Part shown: positions 1 through 5,451 of the stretch, one piece after another
Layout: every line of letters begins with the position of its first letter
Position numbering within the stretch: the first letter of the stretch is position 1
Assembly (NCBI GenBank): GCA_017883125.1
Contig: JADGOD010000115.1
Location: 1-5,451, forward strand
Direction: 5' to 3'
Length of the DNA stretch: 5,451 nucleotides
DNA from: Acidimicrobiales bacterium
Lineage (GTDB): Bacteria; Actinomycetota; Acidimicrobiia; Acidimicrobiales; RAAP-2
Translations under genes and position numbers: made by a program
The notes under the pieces: generated by a model
The model's database searches: none
What the model was told of the DNA's origin: nothing
What the model saw: the letters and a program-made list of their open reading frames with translations, nothing else

Positions 1-241
1 GACCGGAGACCTTCACCAGACTCGAGGGGTCTCGGTTCAAGGCCGACAGCTCACTCGATGGATCGAACCGGCTGCATGTCGTGGCCACGGCGTCGATGGC
101 CGACCATGCCTCCGACAGCGCATCGTCGATGGCGAACTCATCGACACCGGTGGCGAACAGCTGGGCCTCTGACGCCATCGTCGCCTCGGTCCGCTCCCGT
201 CGAAGTAGCTCGGCCAGCACCGGAGGCCGCTCAGCCAGCAC
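1..241 (-). CDS. apbE: FAD:protein FMN transferase (ApbE-like), N-terminal part, cut by left edge
   Basis: The frame is open from GTG at 241 to the left edge and gives 80 residues. It carries the ApbE N-terminal signature SRFDPSSELSALN (about residues 57-69), preceded by a helix (about 40-55) and followed by a V-x-V-S strand, as expected before the flavin-binding core. ApbE enzymes take FMN from FAD and attach it covalently to Thr/Ser of target proteins, usually extracytoplasmic redox proteins; the catalytic part lies outside the window. Starts are possible at GTG 241, GTG 220 and ATG 178. I favour an upstream GTG, because ATG 178 would begin inside the segment ATMASEAQLF, which aligns with the usual first strand (RAMGSxAxL type). 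AGGGG lies 6 nt before GTG 241. That start overlaps the preceding gene's stop by 11 nt, suggesting translational coupling. No signal peptide is visible. The family is fairly secure; the start is not. Confidence 0.72.
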   Translation of the reverse strand, partial: MLAERPPVLAELLRRERTEATMASEAQLFATGVDEFAIDDALSEAWSAIDAVATTCSRFDPSSELSALNRDPSSLVKVSG

Positions 242-249
242 CGGAGGCC
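208..249. repeat. 21-bp tandem duplication at the gene junction
   Basis: Bases 208-228 and 229-249 are adjacent copies of a 21-bp unit that differ at one position (G at 212, A at 233). On the minus strand the A-bearing copy contains the TGA stop of the secreted-protein gene; the other copy reads CGA at that place. Each copy also carries an in-frame GTG (at 241 and at 220) that could start apbE. The unit length is a multiple of three, so the apbE frame is kept and a seven-residue repeat (VLAERPP, then VLAELLR) results. It is probably a slippage duplication. Confidence 0.8.
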
Positions 250-686
250 CCTGTCACCACGGTGGTCGGCGGGGGTGCGGCGGTGGTCGGTGGTGCGGTG
301 ACCTGGGGCGAGGTCACCGGAGCGGGAGCGGTCGCCGGAGCGGGGGCTCCACCACCAACGTACGCGGCCCCCGACGATGAGCTGGAGGAGGTCGACCGAG
401 CGGCCCCAGAGGCACCGGGGGCGGTCGTGCTCAGCGAGCCCCCGGGAGTCGTCGTCGAGACCGACCCGCGTCCGCTCGACAAGAGTCCGAGTGCGGCGCG
501 ATCCGCAGCGATCTTGGCCGAGGCATCGGCGATCGCTTGCTTCAGCGGTGCCGAAGAGGTCTTCGCCGAGGTACCCGACACGGCCCCACCGGCGGCCCAG
601 GTCAGCGACGCTGCGCTGACGCCGCTGGCGGCGACGGCGGCGGCGAGCATCGGGAGGAGGCGGCGGCGGGTCTGAGGATCACTCAC
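231..686 (-). CDS. Exported or membrane-anchored Ser/Thr/Pro-rich small protein, unknown function
   Basis: This reads as 151 residues from GTG at 686. The start is chosen because GGAGGAGGG lies 7 nt upstream and because it overlaps the previous gene's TGA by 8 nt. A longer frame to 857 would add an Arg/Pro-rich shadow of that gene. The N-terminus has a twin-arginine-like TRRRLLP (residues 6-12) and then a hydrophobic Ala-rich stretch (about 13-36), so it is either a Tat-type signal or an N-terminal membrane anchor. Next comes a short charged helix (about 46-69: LKQAIADASAKIAADRAALG). The tail is low-complexity: Ser/Thr/Gly-rich with six serines in a row near 100-105, then Ala/Pro/Thr repeats to the end. 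There is no cysteine, haem motif or recognisable enzyme domain. It lies between a similar secreted protein and apbE, so it probably acts at the cell envelope with them. I do not recognise the family. Confidence 0.72.
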   Translation of the reverse strand: MSDPQTRRRLLPMLAAAVAASGVSAASLTWAAGGAVSGTSAKTSSAPLKQAIADASAKIAADRAALGLLSSGRGSVSTTTPGGSLSTTAPGASGAARSTSSSSSSGAAYVGGGAPAPATAPAPVTSPQVTAPPTTAAPPPTTVVTGASGAG

Positions 687-1113
687 CGGGGATCCCTCCT
701 CCGGGCTCAGGGTCGTGCTCGCCCCCTGCAGGGACGGTCGTCGTTGGCGGCACGGTGGTGCTCGCCGGGACGGGCACCTCGGTCGTCCCGGAAGACGATG
801 GCGACGGTGGCGACCACGTGCCGTTCCCGCCTTCCGCGGCGTTCGATCCGGTCCCATGGAGGACCGGTACTCGGGCGGGGACGATCACCGCCGCAGGCGC
901 GCTGCCCTCGGTCGTCGGTGTGGTGCCTCGATCAGCGGCGGCGACCTGCCCGTCAAGGAACCTCTGCTGGGCCTTGAGTGCCGAGAGCTGCTGGGACAGG
1001 GTCGTCGGGTTCTCGCTCGGCGTTGACGCAGCGTTCGCGGTGGCGCCGAGGGCGCCGGCCGTCATCCCTCCGGCAGCCAGGATCCCCAGCGCCCATGAAG
1101 TCAACGGGTTCAT
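679..1113 (-). CDS. Small secreted protein with short coiled-coil segment and Thr/Pro-rich tail, unknown function
   Basis: This is a 144-residue protein with ATG at 1113, preceded by GGAGG at 1118-1122 (minus strand). Residues 1-28 form a signal-like hydrophobic segment with an A-x-A cleavage site (ANA, 26-28). It is odd that the n-region MNPLTSW has no Arg or Lys. Residues about 38-62 (LSQQLSALKAQQRFLDGQVA) look like an amphipathic helix or short coiled coil. From about 63 on the protein is low-complexity, rich in Thr, Pro, Ser, Gly and Val (STTVPPTTTVP), as in cell-wall-spanning linkers. There is no cysteine or known catalytic motif. It is the first gene of the leftward cluster and its stop overlaps the GTG of the next gene. 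Both proteins share the plan export signal, short helix, disordered tail, so they may be partners. The function is unknown; coding is supported by the ribosome binding site, the signal peptide and the coupled overlap. Confidence 0.68.
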   Translation of the reverse strand: MNPLTSWALGILAAGGMTAGALGATANAASTPSENPTTLSQQLSALKAQQRFLDGQVAAADRGTTPTTEGSAPAAVIVPARVPVLHGTGSNAAEGGNGTWSPPSPSSSGTTEVPVPASTTVPPTTTVPAGGEHDPEPGGGIPGE

Positions 1114-1159
1114 CGTTCCTCCAGATCGGCGTCTCTCATGTCGTCATGATGGAACCTCG

Positions 1160-1188
1160 CATTAAGCGCATGATGAGACCAAGATGAG
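1160..1188 (-). promoter_or_regulatory. Candidate promoter of the leftward secreted-protein/apbE cluster
   Basis: On the minus strand TTAATG (1165-1160) is a possible -10 element. The hexamer 17 nt upstream (1188-1183, CTCATC) is a poor -35 and lies inside the GATGAGA repeat cluster, as in promoters that depend on a bound activator. Transcription would begin near 1153, giving a leader of about 40 nt before ATG 1113. This is inferred from spacing only. Confidence 0.3.
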
Positions 1189-1200
1189 AGAATTCTCATC
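1172..1200. promoter_or_regulatory. Candidate operator: GATGAGA repeats at 11-bp pitch
   Basis: GATGAGA occurs at 1172-1178 and 1183-1189, and its inverse TCTCATC at 1194-1200. Each 7-mer is separated by exactly 4 nt, so the sites lie on one face of the helix. A 7-bp half-site with 4-bp spacing is the usual layout for OmpR/PhoP-family response regulators. The inner GAGAATTCTC (1188-1197) is also a perfect palindrome. A related TCTCATG lies at 1134-1140. The cluster sits between the divergent secreted-protein gene (start 1113) and ychF (start 1336) and is closer to the former. Confidence 0.5.
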
Positions 1201-1219
1201 TCGAGTCCGCCGGTTCCCC

Positions 1220-1237
1220 GCCCGGCCCGGCCCGGGC
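1220..1237. other. G+C-rich hairpin between the divergent genes
   Basis: GCCCGG (1220-1225) and CCGGGC (1232-1237) can pair as a 6-bp stem with a 6-nt loop. GTTTCT follows on the plus strand. No gene reads into it from the left on the plus strand, so a terminator role for a coding transcript is not evident. It could be part of the ychF leader or simply G+C-rich sequence. Confidence 0.25.
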
Positions 1238-1335
1238 GTTTCTGGATCTACAGGTGGTCTCGAGCCAAGCCGTCAGGACGACAGCGTCTCGTCCCGTAAC
1301 CTCGGAGCCGAAACGATGTAGGCGAAGGAGAGTCC

Positions 1336-2415
<1,080 letters not shown>

Positions 2416-2438
2416 AACCCGCTGCCAGGCCCGGCGCT

Positions 2439-2475
2439 TAGACTTGTCGTCGGCGTATAGCGACAGAAGTCGGCG
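2439..2475 (+). promoter_or_regulatory. Inverted repeat and possible promoter upstream of ahcY
   Basis: In the 117-bp gap before ahcY, GACTTGTCG (2441-2449) can pair with CGAC (2461-2464) plus AAGTC (2467-2471). This gives nine base pairs with a 2-nt bulge and an 11-nt loop. GTCGGCG also occurs twice, at 2449-2455 and 2469-2475, 20 bp apart. TAGACT (2439-2444) fits an actinobacterial -10 element, but no well-spaced -35 is visible (TTGAAA at 2412-2417 is 21 nt away). If TAGACT is used, transcription starts inside the repeat, which would then be a DNA operator and not an RNA leader structure. Confidence 0.3.
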
Positions 2476-2494
2476 CCCCATTCACGATCGACGT

Positions 2495-2510
2495 GGTGCG
2501 ATCATGCACC
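2495..2510 (+). other. Small hairpin in the ahcY leader
   Basis: GGTGC (2495-2499) and GCACC (2506-2510) form a 5-bp stem with a 6-nt loop, ending 7 nt before the ahcY Shine-Dalgarno sequence AAGGAG (2518-2523). It could influence ribosome access, but it is short and may be chance. Confidence 0.2.
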
Positions 2511-2532
2511 CAACCTCAAGGAGCACTCTGCG

Positions 2533-3974
<1,442 letters not shown>

Positions 3975-3978
<4 letters not shown>

Positions 3979-4817
3979 AGGTCTCGCGCGAATCTGGTCC
4001 CAGCGAGCAGATCGGTCTCGACGCCGACCTGTCCGGTTGGGTCCTGCACGCGCACGAACCACTCGTTGGTGAAGACCTCGCGGAACATCTCCTCGGGCAT
4101 CTGGAAGAAGAACGAGCCGGCCGTCTGCGACGCATGCGCCTCGAGGGCGGAGCGCTTCGTGTCGACGAACTCGGAGACGTCGATGACGGCACCGATCTCA
4201 TCGTCCGCGCTCCCCATCTCAGGGCGGTCAGCGTCTCCCTCCTCGTCGGGGAAGTCGACGCCGTTCGCCGCGAGGATCTCTGAGAATCGCCCGAACGCTG
4301 ACCTCGGGATCGTGGCGTAGTAGAGCTTCGGAGTCACGCTCGACCGTTCGATCGCCGCCAGGGTGATCCGATTGGCCTGGATGTGGTCCGGATGGCCGTA
4401 GAAGCCGTTCTCGTCGTAGGTGACCACCACGTCGGGCCGCTCCTCATCGATCAGGTCCACGAGCGCCGTGGCGGCTTGATCCACCGGAGTGCCCCAGAAC
4501 GAACCAGGCATCTCGTTCTGGCTCCATCCGAGCATCCCCGAGTCGTGGTAGCCGAGCAGCACCAGCCTCTCGATCCCCAGGATCTCGCACGACCGCTCGA
4601 GCTCGCCCAGCCGGTGCGCCACGACGGCTTCGGTGTCGTGCTCATCATGCTCGGGTGTCAGGCCCTCGAAGCTGTCGCCGAGCTCGCCGTTCGTGCAGGT
4701 CACGAGGATCACCCGCGCTCCTGCCGCTGCGTACCGTGCGATGGTGCCTCCGGTCGAGGAGGCCTCGTCGTCTGGGTGGGCATGGACGAAGAGAAGCGTC
4801 GGGCGGGTATCGCTCAT
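3975..4817 (-). CDS. PIG-L (LmbE-like) zinc deacetylase, MshB/Mca type
   Basis: This is a complete 280-residue protein with ATG at 4817. The metal-binding motif AHPDDE is at 13-18: H14 and D17 are expected zinc ligands and D16 the catalytic base, by comparison with MshB H13, D16 and D15. GHPDH follows at 141-145, with H145 as third ligand and H142 as the second catalytic residue. YDENGFYGHPDH and HDSGM (91-95) are typical of the actinobacterial branch that makes or recycles mycothiol: MshB deacetylates GlcNAc-inositol and Mca cleaves mycothiol S-conjugates. Near the end ETDLLAG (267-273) matches MshB. Which reaction it performs cannot be told from sequence alone. It lies 9 nt after the stop of a paralogous gene, so the two form an operon. 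No strong Shine-Dalgarno is visible. TAACAT lies 6 nt before the ATG with TTGACC 20 nt further upstream, so a leaderless internal promoter is possible. Its TAG stop shares CTAG with the end of ahcY. Confidence 0.92.
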
Positions 4818-4826
4818 GGATCGATG

Positions 4827-5451
4827 TTAGGAGCCGGACAGCCACTCTCGGTCAAAGAGGCGCCTCGCAGCCGAAGGTCGACCCGAGCGGTCGAAGACCG
4901 TGACGTACCGCTCGATCCCGAAGACCGCAGCGAAGATATCCGCCCTCATCGCCACCAGCGCCTCGTTGTCGATCTGGCTCACGTGAGCCGCCACCGCCCT
5001 CTGCTTGAGGGACGCGAACGACGAGCAGTCGACTTCGACATCAACTGCGCCCTCGAGGACGGTTCCAACCAGTCGAGATCCCAACCACTCGGGTAGCAGC
5101 GAGCGAGTGGCCTCGGCCACCTCGATGGCCCGCTCGACCGCCGCCTGCGTCATCGCCACGGCGACGACGCGCTCGACCGATTCGCACCGTTCCACCGCTG
5201 CCATGACGGCGTGATGCGTGTGGATGTGGTCAGGGTGGCCGTAGAAACCGTTGGCGTCATAGGTCGCCACGATTCGAGGGCGCTCCTCGTCGAGCACCTC
5301 GAAGATCCGGTCGGAAACCTCCTCGACCGGTTGGTTGATGAAGGCATCGGGCGCGCCATTCGTCGGCCACCCGGACATCCCCGAGTCTCGATAGGCGAGC
5401 TCCACCACGCGGTCGATTCCAAGGACGGCGGCGGACGCTCTGAGCTCGAGC
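4827..5451 (-). CDS. Second PIG-L (LmbE-like) deacetylase, C-terminal part, cut by right edge
   Basis: 207 residues are visible, ending at TAA (4829-4827). The frame stays open to the edge: before VVELAYRDSGM it reads LELRASAAVLGIDR, which matches the neighbouring paralog (LERSCEILGIERLVLLGYHDSGM). The true start and the AHPDDE metal motif therefore lie outside the window, and the GTG at 5408 is not the start. YDANGFYGHPDHI carries the third metal ligand and the second catalytic His. In the 36-residue block around it (LDEERP to AAVER) 23 positions equal the paralog. The C-terminus differs: it ends FDREWLSGS and lacks the ETDLLAG seen in the neighbour and in MshB, hinting at another substrate. 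It is the promoter-proximal gene of the pair. Family assignment is secure; substrate is unknown. Confidence 0.9.
   Translation of the reverse strand, partial: LELRASAAVLGIDRVVELAYRDSGMSGWPTNGAPDAFINQPVEEVSDRIFEVLDEERPRIVATYDANGFYGHPDHIHTHHAVMAAVERCESVERVVAVAMTQAAVERAIEVAEATRSLLPEWLGSRLVGTVLEGAVDVEVDCSSFASLKQRAVAAHVSQIDNEALVAMRADIFAAVFGIERYVTVFDRSGRPSAARRLFDREWLSGS

Noticed and set aside
231..270. TGASGAG at the end of the secreted protein as a flavinylation site for ApbE
   Set aside because: It only loosely resembles the ApbE target motif, lacks the final Thr/Ser, has no FMN-binding domain around it, and lies in low-complexity sequence inside the 21-bp repeat.
58..675. 205-codon plus-strand frame over the secreted-protein genes
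   Set aside because: It lies opposite a gene with a ribosome binding site, export signal and coupled overlap, and opposite apbE. The product is a low-complexity mirror of those genes.
1220..1246. Rho-independent terminator
   Set aside because: The stem is short, the T-tract is only GTTTCT, and no plus-strand gene precedes it.
4383..5096. 237-codon plus-strand frame across the deacetylase pair
   Set aside because: It runs antisense to both conserved PIG-L genes and across their junction, with no plausible ribosome binding site or domain.
4827..5408. Complete short deacetylase starting at GTG 5408
   Set aside because: The frame stays open and conserved up to the window edge, so the gene is cut by the edge and not short.

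Overview
The window is strongly G+C-rich, with GTG starts, overlapping genes and long shadow reading frames on both strands. Two MshB/Mca-like PIG-L deacetylases, the family of mycothiol metabolism, point to an actinobacterium. The style resembles Acidimicrobiia, but that is an inference from protein style, not from a marker gene.

Left part (1-1113, minus strand): a tightly coupled three-gene cluster read leftward. It starts with a small secreted protein (1113-679). A second exported or membrane-anchored protein follows (686-231, overlapping the first by 8 nt). The last gene is the amino-terminal part of an ApbE-type FAD:protein FMN transferase, which runs off the left edge (overlap about 11 nt if it starts at 241). 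A 21-bp tandem duplication lies at the second junction. Upstream of the cluster (1172-1200) are two direct and one inverted copy of GATGAGA at an 11-bp pitch, which looks like an operator for an OmpR-family response regulator.

Middle part (1336-3978, plus strand): ychF, a complete Obg-family ATPase, and then ahcY, S-adenosylhomocysteine hydrolase. The ahcY frame is interrupted by an in-frame TAG at 3853-3855. The following 40 codons, in the same frame, encode the rest of the conserved C-terminus and end in the family-typical KPDxYRY followed by TAG at 3976-3978. This is the most striking observation in the window: a nonsense mutation, a sequence error or a readthrough site, exactly before the tail that binds NAD in the neighbouring subunit.

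Right part (3975-5451, minus strand): two tandem paralogous PIG-L (LmbE-like) zinc deacetylases 9 nt apart. The promoter-proximal one is cut by the right edge. The distal one converges on ahcY, and the two stop codons share the tetramer CTAG at 3975-3978, leaving no room for a terminator between them.

The right half has a loose metabolic theme. AhcY recycles S-adenosylhomocysteine to homocysteine, a possible cysteine source, and the deacetylases resemble enzymes that make or recycle the cysteine-containing thiol mycothiol. The left cluster points to an extracytoplasmic flavin or redox function. No RNA gene, CRISPR array, insertion sequence or phage gene is visible. I found no clear undescribed system; the nearest candidates are the ahcY amber codon and the secreted pair coupled to apbE.
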